DNA of 64,000 nucleotides from Adiantum capillus-veneris (lineage: Eukaryota > Streptophyta > Polypodiopsida > Polypodiales > Pteridaceae): assembly GCA_014529385.2 (NCBI GenBank), contig CM043969.1, forward strand, positions 34,302,446 through 34,366,445, read 5' to 3'. Each line of letters begins with the position of its first letter. Positions within the stretch are counted from its first letter, which is position 1. The position numbers were made by a program, and so were the translations under genes. Below the pieces are notes generated by a model that saw nothing but the letters and a program-made list of their open reading frames with translations, did not search any database and was not told where the DNA came from. Of the stretch, positions 1-12,100 are shown piece after piece.

Positions 1-536
1 ACTAGTTAACCCCTCTAATCCCAAGCATTTAAACTTCCAAAACATGTCCCATGGGTCATCATGAATAGACGAGGCTGTCACCAAGGAACTATCATATTTT
101 TGGGTGAAAGATCCAGATAGGGCCATCAAAGCAAGGGAGTTTGCAACACGGTTCTCTTGATGAGGCAAAAAGGTAAGGGTGGAAGAGGTAAAATGGGTGA
201 AGAGGTCACAGGCTAAAGGCTATAGTAGTGCATCAAAGGGTGAAGGGTGCGGGCTTGGCCATAATATTGGTGCACGACAAACTGTGAATCTCCATAAACA
301 TGAACATATGTTGCTCCCATAAGAAGTAGTGCTCTCAAACCAATCAAAAGTGCTTGATACATTGCATAATTATTACTCAAATGATCTTCCAATAAAATAG
401 CATCCCCCTTTGGTGGATATATGACAATACCACAACTTCCAACCTTCTCTTTGCCGCAACAAGCTCCATCAAAGTAGAGAGACCAAAGAGAAGACTCACC
501 ACCATCATCTACAACAAGCAACAAGCTCACAGCCAA
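1..536 (-). pseudogene. Element F: additional (archaeal-type) RNase H domain, downstream of integrase
   Basis: Reading the minus strand down from 536 gives a strand-order RNase H fold: SLYFDGA with the first catalytic Asp, GIVIYPP, NNYAMYQALLIGLRA where a catalytic Glu is usual in NxAEYxAL, then VYGDSQFVVHQ with the next Asp. After a frame change below 212 a segment resembling the C-terminal HIPR-N-ADALA motif (HQENRVANSLALMA) continues to base 1. This matches the second, archaeal-like RNase H carried by Tat-type plant Ty3/gypsy elements. It lies after integrase in this element, whereas element A has it before integrase. It is degenerate: the Glu is missing and the frame breaks. The element's 3' LTR must lie left of the window. 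I infer loss of function. Confidence 0.75.
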
Positions 537-1600
537 TAAGGTTTAATTTTATCTAAATTGGTTTTTGTGGAAAACCATGTGCCATTCATTTCTGCAAGTT
601 GGTCTTTGCTCCTAGGAAAGACCTTCACAATATGATAAGGAACGGGCCACACATGGCTCAACTTCCCGGGGAAAAACTCATGATGTGCATCATATAAGAG
701 AACTAATTGCCCATCCTCAAAGTCATAGATTTTAGCCTTCTTTGATCTTTGTTTTGTTGATGCTTCTTTGCTACCTCTTGGTGTAAATAGGCTCTCAACC
801 TCCACTCATCTAGGTGCTCTAATGTCCCCAACCTCTTTTTCGAACTCTCTTCCAAAGGCAAGGAATGTGCATGCATAAACCACAAAGTGGCAAGCTCATG
901 CTCAATCGGTAGCACACACTCTTGACCATAGACCAAAGAAAAAGGAGTGAAACTTGTTGCCTCCTTAAAAGTAGTGTTATACACCCACATAGCTGCTGGT
1001 AGTTTCTCATCCCAATACCTCTTATCCACATCCATAGTTTTTCTTAAAATAGTTACTAGAGTCTTATTGTGCTCTCACCGTGCCCACTGGTAGAAGGTTT
1101 AGAAGGAGTGGTTTTATCATTTCTAATGTTAAAATAAGAAGTGAGATCCTCAAGAACATCATTAAGAAAGTGATTCCCCCTATCGGATACAACTTCTATT
1201 GGTGCCCCAAAACAACAAATAACATGATCAATCAAGAATGAATTAGTAGTGCGTGCATCATCACTCCTCACCGCTCTAGCCTCTGACTACTTTGTTAAGT
1301 AATTATTTGTAAACATGATGTAGGATTTCCTATGCTTAGATGTAGGAGTAATGGGTCCAACATAGTAAATGCCCCACTTCTCAAATGGTAATATGGCCAT
1401 AATAGGATTGTTAGGGTGCAAACGATTCTCAAGGCGGTTGTTCTTTGAAAAACATCACATCTATTACACCACTCAAACACACTAGGCCACCAATACTCTG
1501 CTCTCAAGATCTTCAATGCGGTCAATTTCTTGGCAAAATTTCCCCCACATGCATTATCATGACACTCTTTTAGAATATGAGGGATCTCTTCTTGTGCAAC
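527..1600 (-). pseudogene. Element F: Ty3/gypsy integrase, decayed
   Basis: From about 1,600 downward the minus strand shows an HHCC-type region (HDNACGG, then CNRCDVFQR), the retroviral-type core (KWGIYYVGPI where Asp is expected in WGIDYVGP, then VSDRGNHF with the second Asp, then a Gly-His-Gly-Glu-Ser-Thr stretch with the Glu), and the integrase C-terminal region (YWDEKLPAAMWVYNTTFKEA, TPFSLVYGQECVLPIE). A further frame change leads to 805-527, which ends LDKIKPYW, like the C-terminal strand domain of plant gypsy integrases. At least three stops or frame changes split it, and the first catalytic Asp appears replaced by Tyr, so it cannot make an active enzyme. Confidence 0.82.
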
Positions 1601-2349
1601 ACAACGGCGATAAATGCCCTCAAACCCCTTTTGATATAAAGACCCATCAACAATAGAAAACTTTTGTGCATGGGTAACTTATCTTTTCTTAGCAGCCTAA
1701 CTCATGTCTTGGGGAAATTCTAGGGTAGACAAACAGTGAAAAATTACTTTGGCTGCCTTTGCAGGATATCGCCTATCTTTACTTTTTAGGGGGTACGGGG
1801 GCTATCTTTCTTTCTTGATCGTATCGGTTCCTTTTTTGCTTTGTACGTACCCTGCATTAGTCTTGTTTGGTCATACCACTCCCAAGAAGGCTCAATGCAA
1901 AACAAATCAGGCTCAGATATGACAGTCTCATTAGCACAGAAAGACACATCGTCAAGCAATCCACAAGCTTTGGATTTAATTACATAATTAAAGGTTTGCA
2001 ACTCAATAACACATCACATAATACATTCAGAGGGCTCCAACTTATTCATCATATGTGGCGTATATAATGGAGTGCTACATAGATAAATATGTGTGAAACT
2101 TCCTATCACTCTATGCGATAGCTAAACAAGCCCACTCTACCCACGTGTAGTATGTCTCTGCATCTTTAAGCTTGCAACTATAATATGCAACGGGATGCAA
2201 TTTCTTGTCATAAAGCTAGACAATGCAACTAGATAAAATAGACTATGAGCAAGTGAAAAATAGATGAAAAGGTTTGGAAGCATCTAGTGGATTAAGAATA
2301 GAAGCCTTAGTAAATGCATTTTTAAGGGAATAGAAAGAGGTCTCTTGAG
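1601..2349 (-). pseudogene. Element F: RNase H/linker between RT and integrase, heavily decayed
   Basis: This stretch lies between the RT and integrase remnants of F, where the Ty3/gypsy RNase H and its linker belong. The only sizeable open piece (1,786-2,001, 71 codons) reads like the linker before the integrase zinc region. I could not place the RNase H catalytic residues with confidence. Identity rests on position in the element. Confidence 0.5.
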
Positions 2350-3110
2350 GTGTCCCCAAAATAAACTATTGCTCAAACCTCAAAAGTGTATTAAGTGGTA
2401 AAATAAGATAAGCCATATCTTTGATAAAATGGCTATAATTCTTAGCAACCCCAAGAAAGCCTCTAACCTGATGAATAGTAGTAGGTGCAGGAAATGCAAG
2501 GATGGCTTCAACCTTTGTAGGGTCCATAGCTATCCCATGTGCACTAACAATAAGATGTCCCAATAAAATGCCTTAGGAGACTCCAAACACACATTTGTGA
2601 GCATTCAATGCAATGGACGTTTCTCAACACTTTTGAAACACATAATGGAGGGCTTTAAGAAAATTCTCTCGAGTGGTCCCCACGCCTATGTCGTCCATAA
2701 ATATTTTAAGAAAGTCTATAAGGTCATCTCAAAAAAATTCATGCTTATGTTTTTATATGATGCACCCGCATTACATAACCCAAATGGCATGACATGATAT
2801 GGAAATGTCCCAAAGATGGTGGCAAAAGTAATTTTAATCTTATCTTCATCAGCTATGGCCATTTGGTTGTATCCTGAGAACCCATCCATAAATCCATAAA
2901 TCTCCCTCCCAGCTAAAGCATCTCAAATCTGATCAATAAAAGGCAAAGGATAGTAGTCTTTGATTATAGCCTTATTAAATTGTTTATAATCAACACATAT
3001 ACAATGCTCCTTATTTTTCTTGGGTACAACAACAATAGGGAAACCCACTCAGTGTTATCCATGGGAAAAAATAGCCTAGGCTTTAAAAGGTTTTTTTCTC
3101 CATATAGACC
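2350..3110 (-). pseudogene. Element F: Ty3/gypsy reverse transcriptase, decayed
   Basis: On the minus strand successive RT blocks are legible despite stops: FPIVVVPKKNKEHCICVDYK, KDYYPLPFIDQI, FMDGFSGYNQMAIADEDK, HVMPFGLCNAG, KIFMDDIGVG (the YxDD catalytic motif as FMDD), then LLGHLIVSAHGIAMDPTKVE and TTIHQVRGFLGVAKNYSHF, the thumb and connection typical of Ty3/gypsy pol. Several TAG/TGA codons and small indels interrupt it. The C-terminal block 2,366-2,563 is the longest open part. The gene is dead, and the order protease-RT-integrase on the same strand confirms a Ty3/gypsy element. Confidence 0.85.
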
Positions 3111-3285
3111 CCCTCTCTATAATGCTCTAGCAATCTACACTAATGTTGACAAATGGGAACAACACCTGGTTTAAGTGAGATGTGATGCACAACTAACTCG
3201 GGCGGAAACCTTTCAGCTCCGTGTAATCCCATGAAAAAATTTACTAGTACTCCCGCCCTAAACAAATAACCTTCTCCCTTAATGG

Positions 3286-3873
3286 TCACTCTAAAGAAGC
3301 TCCCAACACAACTTTGTCCTCCCCCTTTATAGGAATCATCAGAGTGTCTTCCTCTCTATCCAAAGGTGGAGTCTCCTCATCCTCATCAAGGGTAATCTCA
3401 ATAGCATCAAGGTAAATACAATAAGAACTGGGTGTACAAGAAGATGTAGAACTACGGTCATCAACATCACTCTCAATTTTTGAAGTAACCCCAGGGCTCG
3501 TAATAGAAGAAGGATAGGCTGGCAGAACCACCCAAGAAGATCCTCTACCCAACAATAGTTGTCCTCTAGGGATATCAATAACACAGTCGGTCCGCCATAT
3601 CCAAGGTCTCCCCAAAAGAAGCTGATACTGCCCGGGTCCCGGACTAAGCCGTGAAACATAACAATCAATCTCCACAGTTCATCCCACCACAGGAATGGGA
3701 AAACCATGGATGAAACCTTCAGCACTCACAAAATGGTGATCATCCATGCATAACCCTATAATAACAGGAACTTCATTAAAATATGGCCCAGTGATGTAAC
3801 ACGAAACATTGATGCTCGACCCGTCATCAACAATAGTATGTGGGATGACGAGCTGATGGATCATGCACTCCAC
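3286..3873 (-). pseudogene. Element F: retropepsin-like aspartic protease
   Basis: Two minus-strand ORFs in one frame (3,873-3,679 and 3,675-3,286), separated by a single stop, form a protease. HTIVDDGSSINV gives the active-site loop (DGSS in place of DTGA/DSGA) and YQLLLGRPWIW gives the conserved (I/L)LGRPW flap-distal motif. An acidic tail follows (SDVDDRSSTSS, LDEDEETPPLDREED). Retropepsins cut the Gag-Pol polyprotein. The in-frame stop shows this copy is inactive. Confidence 0.78.
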
Positions 3874-4329
3874 TCAAGGACAGTCTCGCTTAGCAAGAAG
3901 GGAATCCACTTTCTGAACAGCAAGAAGAATAGAACTCGCTCGCTTTGAAGAACCAAAATCTTTGCAGTACCTTCTTGAAAGGGCACGACTAGAAGGAGAA
4001 GTGAGAAGGTATTGTGGTAGGTACATGGTAAACTCCACTCGATTAAGAGCAGCAACAAGGTCAAAAGAAGGCATAAGATGAAATAACTTACTTGGGGTAG
4101 GGTGAGGACAAACATGACGAGGTGGGGACAAAGGGTTGGGGACAAGAACAGCAACACGGGTGGGAGAGTGGGTAGCAACATCGGATTTAGGGTCTCTCTC
4201 CTCCTCAACAACTTTCTCTTTCCCCTTTCGTGTAACAGCATGCACATGGAATGCAATGGAAATGATCATATTAACTAATGGATTATTGGTCGTGGTGGGT
4301 GCTGAACTAGAAGAAGCCATGGTTGGATA

Positions 4330-5585
4330 ACTAGGCGACCCTCTCTATAAAAGTGTCCAACTAGGGCCTGAAGGTATCTCATTCTCAATACAATGGTTCA
4401 TGGAACCAGGTGATAGTATTGTAGAGTTTCTATTCATCATGTGGTGCAACTTAATATAACAATTTTCTTTAGTATTCCTCTTACCCAAACATCTCTCATA
4501 AGTGCAAATGACCATGGGAAAATCTTTGGAAACATGTCGAGGTATGCCACAAGCACAACAGGCAATCTTAGTGGGATTAGGCTCAGGATGACGAGCAGAC
4601 AACATATTTTGTTGACGCTTCAAAAAGTTCACATCTAGAGTCACAGCTTTCATTTTTTCATTCAAGTGGTTCATGTAATCCGTCATCATGTCTTTCAAGT
4701 CCCCAATATTAGAATCACTGCTCTCGTAACCATCCCCGCCCTTGTGATGCATGGAAGGTGCAGTGGTGGAAGTACATTGAGGATAAGTCACAAAAGATTG
4801 GGGAGCGTGATAAACTGGTGTTGGGACATGTGGGGAAATGGATGAAGAGGAAGTGTTAATAGTGGGTGTGGGTGCTAGGAGAAAAAGAGGTGATGGTGCA
4901 GCTTGGAGTTGGGGTGGGGTAACAGGTGGTAATTGCAGAGGTGGTGTCAACTGTAATTAGGGTACATAAGATGGGGCTGCTAAAGATAAACTAGGAGTGG
5001 ACATGGATAAGGAGTGTGGTGCTAGCCATGGGTAGTACGATGGAGATGGCATCGCAACTAGTTGTGGTTCATAAGTGCACCTATAGGAACTCTCCACATT
5101 GATGGCAGACGTGATAGTAGTATTTAAATCTTGTGGAGATTGAGCCCTCACTAAAATTCAAATACTAGGATGCAACCCCCTAAGAAATGATTCCATGATG
5201 GTAAGTGGATCAATGCTGAAAGTGGGAGTATAATGATCGGTAGAAAATCTGAACCTAGTGGCGTCTTGCTCAGTGCTTTCATGAGGATAATTTTACTTAA
5301 AGGAGCATAATTTCTCAAAAATGAGAAAAAGTTTGGAGGTTTGCAAAAGGCGGCTAAGAACTTTTGCTTGAAATTGGTAAAACTAGGAATTGAATTTGTT
5401 TGCATCTTGCAAAACCAATTTGAAGCTTCATCTTTAAGTGTGGTGCTAAATACGTCATTATGTGTCCTTCCTCGACAATGTGCAACATCAAACAAGCAAT
5501 TTAATAATTGTTCACATGAGCTGCATCATCTTCCAAGGGCGACCCATGGAATGTCGAGAGTGGAATGAGTGGTGCCTCAGAGGGA
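4330..5585 (-). pseudogene. Element F: gag, C-terminal two-thirds
   Basis: The minus strand from 5,495 shows a retrotransposon-gag signature (DEASNWFCKMQTNSIPSF followed by KQKFLAAF). A Pro/Ser-rich linker follows (about 5,150-4,740), then a damaged zinc knuckle near 4,540 (CCACGIPRHVSKDF, last Cys replaced by Phe). It is broken into several frames. The N-terminal part lies at 33,112-33,355, because element X inserted into this gene at the GCGA site. Gag forms the virus-like particle and binds element RNA; this copy is non-functional. Confidence 0.75.
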
Positions 5586-5589
5586 GCGA
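5586..5589. repeat. Target-site duplication of element X (left)
   Basis: GCGA immediately before the X LTR terminus TGTCAGGGG matches GCGA at 33,108-33,111 immediately after the other X terminus. A 4-bp duplication at both ends supports X as one insertion spanning 27.5 kb with nested elements inside it. Confidence 0.75.
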
Positions 5590-6248
5590 TGTCAGGGGAT
5601 ATGTTTTCTCCACATGAGCCGAGCAAGCGCCGGGCCTCTGGCTGTGGGAGGTGTGAAAAAGAGAGAACAAGAACAACTGATAACTCTGGCAATCACCGAA
5701 ATCATCAATTAATTGAATATTACTTTGAGTACAACTTAGTCCTTAGCTAAGGCGGGCTGTTAACAGCACCGTCACTTGGATCAACTGCTAACTAGGAGTT
5801 TAAGCTCCCATTTACAGGACTAACCGGGCCATTAACGACACCGGACTAAAAAAAATGCTAATTCAATCTTTAACGGATGACGGTGATGGAAATTATCTCT
5901 TGTCGCTTTATCTGCTTCAAGTTCCATTAGATTCTGCAAGCTTCAAGTTAGTTCACTGCCTCAATCATCAAGCCTCAATTATTATCAATTATTCTGCAAC
6001 TTCCTGCTTTGTGCGCTTTGCACTGCCTTATCTGTCGTTCACGACCTCAACTTCTCTTGTAATCAACTTGATTTTTTATTGCCTTCAAGCTCCGACTCCC
6101 TTTCCAAGCCGCTTCAATCTTCCTTTCTTGATTACCTTCTTCTGCTCGAAACCTTTCACTCGTTAGATTTTCTCTTCTTAGTTGAATGTCAAGAGCAAGA
6201 GAGAGAAGAGTCTTCTTGCTTGTGCATGAGAACAAGTCCTTTTGCTTA

Positions 6249-6290
<42 letters not shown>

Positions 6291-7759
6291 ACAGAGAGAG
6301 AAATTAACCCTCCTGGCTCCCCTATGTCGCCATGGCTGAGAGAGAGAGAGAGAGAAACCTCCTTGCTTTGATTGGATATCGAGAGAGAGAAACCTTGCCT
6401 TGGTTCCCTTCACCTCCTCGACTTGGCTCCCTTTGCCACCTCGCCTTGGTTCCCTTCGTTTTTTCTTGCTCTCCCCTCTCATGCAAAAGGCATCCCCTAT
6501 TAATAGCTCTTTTCCCTTCCTAAGCAGTGGCGCCGGCGTCATTGCGTAGGAACGCGCGTTGCTGACGTGGCAAGGCAGGAGTTGACTAGCACCAAACATG
6601 CCAGGAGTAATGCCGAAAATGATCGCCATGAGATGCTGAGTGATTTCCTCTTCATGCTCTCAGTCTCCCAAGCTTCACTGTGGCCAGCGCGAGCCCATCT
6701 TCTCCTCCCCTGCGCCTTGCTCTCATCGCTGCCATCGTTTTGCTCCCTCCTCTTTTCTTCACTTCACACCCACTTATTTATTAAGAGGGCGGCCTTTGAT
6801 TGGATTTTAGTGGGCAGTCGTCCCTAGTGGGCACTACATCGCACACACGTGCCGACCAATGCAATGCCAAGCAGTATCCATTGGGTGGCCATAGCCCCTT
6901 TGGCTTCTTTTCGTCCCTTAAAGGGAACCACATTTGGCATACATATCGACCAAGGCATCACAATAGGCATCAAATTTGGCGCACATCATGATTTCATAAA
7001 GGCGCCATAGTTGATATACGCATTGGCCAAATCATTGTGTTGAGTAACATGCTAGCCATAGCAGCCTTTGACTCACAGTATCATCTGGATTCCAAAATTC
7101 ATCTTGCTTAGTTGTGCCGGCAGCTGACATTAACCTCAGGCCATATTATCTCATAAGCCCGAACTCGGTCCGTTAATTCCTTTAGACTTCTCAAACTGCA
7201 TAGAGCACATACAAACCCTGCTGAGGAGGCCAAAATTCTCAGATAGCACTCGGACCGAGCGGACCGAACTAGTACAGAGCCGGCCTGCGATGAATCTTTA
7301 ACGGCTAATATCTTGGCAATCGGAACTCTGATGGTTGATCTCAAAAGACCGACACACTCCACAAAGTGAACACTTCAAGCCCATGCATTCATTTTATCTT
7401 TGTCCCCTCACCTGCAGTTGCCCAATCCGGTATGGATCTGCAATCGACTCAAACTTCGAACAGCCATAACTTATTCATCGTAGCTCCAATCGACGAGCCA
7501 TAAAGACAGGCCAGTAGAGCACTTCAAGCACTACATTTTTGGACCATAAACTCCTATCTTTTCTCACTTCAAGCATAATCTTTTTTGGCATCATTGAGGT
7601 ATCTGCTGGCCCTTTTAAACTGCATCTGGCATACATTAATCATTAAACTTGACCTGTTAACAAGCCATGATCACTGCTCAGTAAATGTGTAGGCTTCAAA
7701 GAAGATTAGCTTGCATTTCTCTGCTCTTTTTCTCTTCATGGCAGCGGAGCTGCACGACA
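5590..7759 (-). repeat. Element X 3' LTR
   Basis: This 2,170-bp LTR runs from TGTCAGGGGATATG to GCACGACA on the plus strand, so it reads TG...CA on the minus strand. It aligns with 21,621-21,903 plus 31,194-33,107 once element A is removed; for example TTATCTGCTT/CAAGTTCC is continuous here and split there. It contains (GA)n near 6,253-6,287. Open frames inside it (Arg-Glu repeats, and 6,246-6,827) are low-complexity shadows, not genes. Confidence 0.85.
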
Positions 7760-7772
7760 TCCACCCCCTCTG
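7760..7772 (-). other. Element X polypurine tract
   Basis: Directly upstream of the 3' LTR on the minus strand is AGAGGGGGTGGA, the expected plus-strand DNA primer position. Related CCCCCTCT strings recur inside X (near 8,740 and 9,090) and Y (near 56,463 and 56,677), so extra internal tracts are possible. Confidence 0.6.
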
Positions 7773-8715
7773 AACCTGCACAGCCTCCGGTCTGTGCCAA
7801 CTGCACTTCAATCTATATCTTCTAAAGGTACCTTAAATTCTTTCCATCATCAGACTCACATTACTGGTAAACATATGAAAAAAAAAAAATGATTATACCC
7901 TATCATCAATGTTCTAGCTTAAGCATTATGTAGCTGCCCATCAAAAATCTATGAACTGTATTTACCGTATCTTCAAAGCATTCAATCATGGATAACTTGT
8001 TTAGTGAACCCCGCCAGACTCAAGTGCTCCAATTAATGATGCACACGGCTTGACCATTAAGCTCTCTTTAAGGAACCCTGTCAAGCTCAAGTATGCCTTA
8101 CTCTGTCTGCACACGGAATGGTCGTCAAGTTCTTTACCTCAAGTTCTGGTAGGCAGAACCAACTCAAAAGATGCGAAGATACTTTATCAATTATTCAAAG
8201 AAATCAACTGGAAGCCAACCATGTAATCTTATAACGCATAACCAAACACTCTTTTGACCTAACATAATCTAGAAAACAAAACCTCGCATCATGCAGCCTG
8301 CTACATCAGGCATCTGGTATCCTCTGCATCTGCAACTTGCACTTTAGTAACCCCCAGGATCAAATGGGTTAATAAGAAATTGCCCACACATTGGGGCATC
8401 ATAACAGCCACATGAGCATACATTTCTTGTATCAATGATCATCAAGAATTTCTGGTGCAAATATGCTACCCTTGGTTCCATAGCATTGATCGGCTCTACA
8501 ATATACTAGAGCTTCACCGGAAGCATAGTGCAGCACCCACATCCGTAGACTGTTGGCAACTTAAGCTTGTTCCAGAAAGCATTAAAGAAATCTGACTCCC
8601 TTTTACTGGCAGCCAAGCATCACTGACATAGGCATCAATAGGAATAACATCCAAATCTAGCTACATTTGGCACATTGCCCAAGGAAATGCAAAACACTGT
8701 GCATTTTATCGAGTA
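7773..8715 (-). other. Element X internal region without a recognised gene
   Basis: About 940 bp between the unknown ORF and the purine tract. No ORF longer than 60 codons or known motif is visible. Part of it (near 8,350-8,500) resembles the duplicated segment 55,596-56,125 of element Y (shared GGATCAAA and AATTGCCC contexts), confirming X and Y are related throughout their length. Confidence 0.55.
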
Positions 8716-9110
8716 TCAAGGATGATTTAGCATCATCACCCCCTCTAGCTTCATAGCCATCACGAAGACCCTTGGGAGTCTCTTGACCTGTACAAACAAA
8801 TTTTCACCTGTTGGGTTTTCAGCTTGATCATGAAGAATAGCTTTATCCTGTAAATCTTCATCCGTAGCATCCTCAAGAAAATCACCCTTAGAAATCTCAA
8901 CATTAATCAAAACTGTAGGAGTTATCTCCTCATGCAACCCATGTACAAGCATAGATGTAAAATCCCTTTCTATAATCTGTCCACAATCAGCATGATCGAA
9001 GCAATCTTCATACTCATCCATATCATCCTCTACTTCCTCATCTACCCTTAGCAATACATTATAGAACTGTAAAGGCGCATTTGGCACCCCCTCTGAAGAG
9101 GTATACTCAT

Positions 9111-10632
9111 TGACGGCAGCAAAGCGAACCCCGAACCCCGACGGCCTCTAAAACACCGTGAACCGAATGGCGCGCCTCGAGCCTGTCATGGTAAAGCAAA
9201 CAGGGGCACCACCTAGCTTCAGCGGCTAGGACGCAAACAACACACCACCATAACAAATTTTTCATCCAAGAGAGATGGATGATTGGGAGTAATGATGAAG
9301 AGGAAAGGGAATGAGATCAAGTGAGAGAGAGAGAGTGAGGGAGGGGGTATAGCGGCTTAGTACTTAGGCACCACAAAAGGATGGCGAATCCGCACACCCT
9401 TCACACATACACAAGCTCACTCCAAACACAAGATTAGGTGGCGATTCCGCACACCTCACATGGGCAAAACATTGCAAGAAAACATACTCACAAAACCTCA
9501 AGCTTTATTTAGAGAAGCGTGAGGTAGGGGAATGAGAAGGGAGAGAGTGGTAGAGCACATGGTGGATAGGTAGGAGTTGATGGCGAAGACTCGCACGAGG
9601 GTTATGGCCATCATCCTTCATTTAGTTGCCCTTCACCTTCCATAGCCAAGGGTGTAGAGGTCATGCTCAAGACAAGCATGGTGATTGCGGTGATGGTGAT
9701 GGTGTGGGTGTGTGTGTGTGCACTAAGCACACACAGTGCATAGTGTGTTCTTTGGTGATGTTGTGTGTGTTTAGTGTGATGGTGACCCCTCTTTATATAG
9801 GGGACGAGGGGGGAGGAATTCTAGAATTTAGAAATGAAAAAATCATTATCTACATAGGCCATGTGACTGTGGGCCCCACTTGTCTGGCTGTGTGTATATG
9901 TGCCAGAACAGAAGTCTCATGAGAGAGAGACTAAGAGAGAGAGATGGGTTGATGAAAAAAAGTGAGAGGTGACATGGAGACTAAAGTAATTACAAGAGGG
10001 GAGAGAGGGGAGTGTGTTCAGAGGTGAATCTGTGTGCAGATGTGTGTGAACACAAGAAAAATCAGGTAACCACCAGGTGGGGATAGGTCTGTGGGCACCT
10101 TTTTCAATGAAACTGAGTGTGTGTGAGTGTGGGGGAGGTTATTTAGCTACAAGACAAGAGACATGGCGCCCTTTAGAGAGAGAGGGGGGTATTTGGGTCA
10201 TGGGATATGATAGGAGAGAGAAAGGGGGGGTGGGGTATACTATTTTGGAAGATAGGGTAAGTTGCATGTGAGTTAGGGTGCATTATTGGGGAGTTAGAAT
10301 GCATTATTGGTGAGAGGTGGGGTAGCTTGAGGGGAGAGAGAAAGGAGAAAGGACAAGGGGGAGAGAGAGGGGGTTGACCTTTTGAGTGGAGGAGAGGAAA
10401 AGGGACACACGGCGGGGCAACAGTGAAGAAAAAGGAGGCAAGGTGGGGATGGGCTACCCCGCAGGCATGAGGTGGCCTATTTTACCTTTCTTATATATTT
10501 GCATAATCATACTTTATTTTTTTCTTACTTTTTCCAATGCCTTTTATCACTCCCTCCCTAAGAGGGAGTTTTCATGGGGTGGGGACGAGAGAAGAGGGAT
10601 ATGGGAGCTTGGCTTGTGAAAAGCCCCCATCA
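9111..10632 (-). mobile_element. Solo LTR E (A/C/D family), minus orientation
   Basis: The plus strand begins TGACGGCAGCAAAGCG and ends AAGCCCCCATCA, the reverse complement of the TGATGGGGGC...CTCCCGTCA LTRs of A, C and D. The flanks are TCAT on the left and GCAT on the right, a 4-bp duplication with one mismatch. It interrupts the X ORF. With no internal region, it is the usual product of LTR-LTR recombination. Apparent ORFs inside (9,626-9,922; 10,386-10,619) are LTR sequence. Confidence 0.88.
9792..9799 (-). promoter_or_regulatory. TATA box of solo LTR E
   Basis: TATATAAA on the minus strand sits in the context CCTATATAAAGAGGGGTCACC shared (with small changes) by all copies of this LTR family. 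It would drive outward minus-strand transcription through X sequence if active. Confidence 0.55.
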
Positions 10633-10920
10633 GCATCAGAAAGCTCTTCTATACTGCTATAAACATCTCCTTCATATTTAGACAAAAATTCATCGATTAT
10701 AGCATCCTCTTCTGTGATAGCAACATTTGCAAGCATATTGTTAGTAGCAATCATAGGTTCATTGACATCCTCAGGCTCATCCTGTGCTGGGTCCACAATT
10801 TTAGTCACTTCATCAACTACTGTATATATAATAGCTTTATTTATGTACTCATCTGCACCAAACATGTTGTCCTGCTCGGGTATAGTGTTGATAGTTTTAG
10901 TAATGTCCTGTAGAGGCTCA

Positions 10921-10954
<34 letters not shown>

Positions 10955-12100
10955 TGAGAGCATTAAATGCTCAAGGCATTTTGTTTGGTGAAGAAAAGGT
11001 CCCGGCTCCCAAGCCTTTAACTTATATGGGAGCCCCCCCCCCCCCCTCCTTTTAAGGTCATTTCCTATGACTTGTGACGTACATGTACTACACAAGCTTT
11101 TGTGTGACGGGTACAACCACTGATGAGCCTAGTGTGTAGTGTGCATCCCCTGCGAGTTGCAAACCCACCTATTGCTCATGAGGCTCGACCTCGGACTGCT
11201 AACCTGCCTGCCTGACTTGCTCGTTGAGTCACTGCCCACTGATTGCCTGCAGACGTCCCAACTAATCCTGCCTTTCCACGGCCCTGCTTGGTGCCAAGTC
11301 CCCAAGCTCGGTTTCCCACTTACAGCCTTGGGGGGTTCACTATGTGTAAAACTACCATATCACGTGCGTTCAAGACATGTTTGTAGAACCCCTTATCTGT
11401 AAATTTTGTTAGAAATATAATGTACCCTTTTCTTTTAAAATCTGTAAGTTTTTTTCAAATTTGAAAAAATAATGTCCTTCTATATATATATTTCTATAAG
11501 TTTCAAGCACTTTAAATACCCTTCTGTTGAACTCACGTGATAGGTTACATTTTTCTTAGGTGACCTCCCCGGGCTTACAGCTCTGTCATCACTAACTATA
11601 ATCATTGTTATTATTGTCAACCCCATGTTCGTTGCCTACGACACTAGCTGAATCATTGTCATTATTGGGTCATTGACAAACCATGCTCGACAAGGGGCCT
11701 ACATGAACATTGTTCACAGAAAGCCAATCAAATCCAAGCACGCATGCATGCTCACAACTCAAGTCAATTCTATATTTGCTTGTACCTTGCTCGCAAAAAA
11801 TTTAAAGATTCAAGAAGAGTCAAAAACACTTTCTTGCTTGATGAACTCCTAGAGAATAAACCATGTCAAGGTCAACAGCTTGCGAACCGCTTGCTGCACA
11901 GTCTATGTCTTCATTGGAATCATTATTAGAGGTAGCGTCCATGCAAGCAATCTTTGAAAAAAATTCATATAAATCTGTTCCAACATTAAATTCATTGTTT
12001 ACCTTTTCTTCGTTCCTCAAATTAAGCTCCTTTGAAACTGAATCTGCTACTTCAAGCTTAGCATTCTCTTTGGCTTTACTTTTTGCAGAAATATGCTCCT
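10633..12100 (-). other. Element X internal region: acidic part of the unknown ORF, poorly open
   Basis: This stretch links the two readable halves of the X ORF. It holds a (TG)n run (10,922-10,952), a C12-13 run (near 11,034-11,046) and the fragment 12,020-11,820 in the ORF direction. No known domain is visible. Confidence 0.5.

Noticed and set aside
6079-6371. Open frames rich in Arg-Glu or Leu-Ser repeats (also near 31,465-31,716, 34,068-34,373, 36,389-36,577 and 59,638-59,944)
   Set aside because: They are translations of CT/GA microsatellites and have no other coding evidence.
9626-10619. Repeated small ORFs such as MEERKRDTRRGN and MGIGLWAPF
   Set aside because: They recur in each LTR copy of the A family at the same place and are LTR sequence with promoter and poly(A) signals, not genes.
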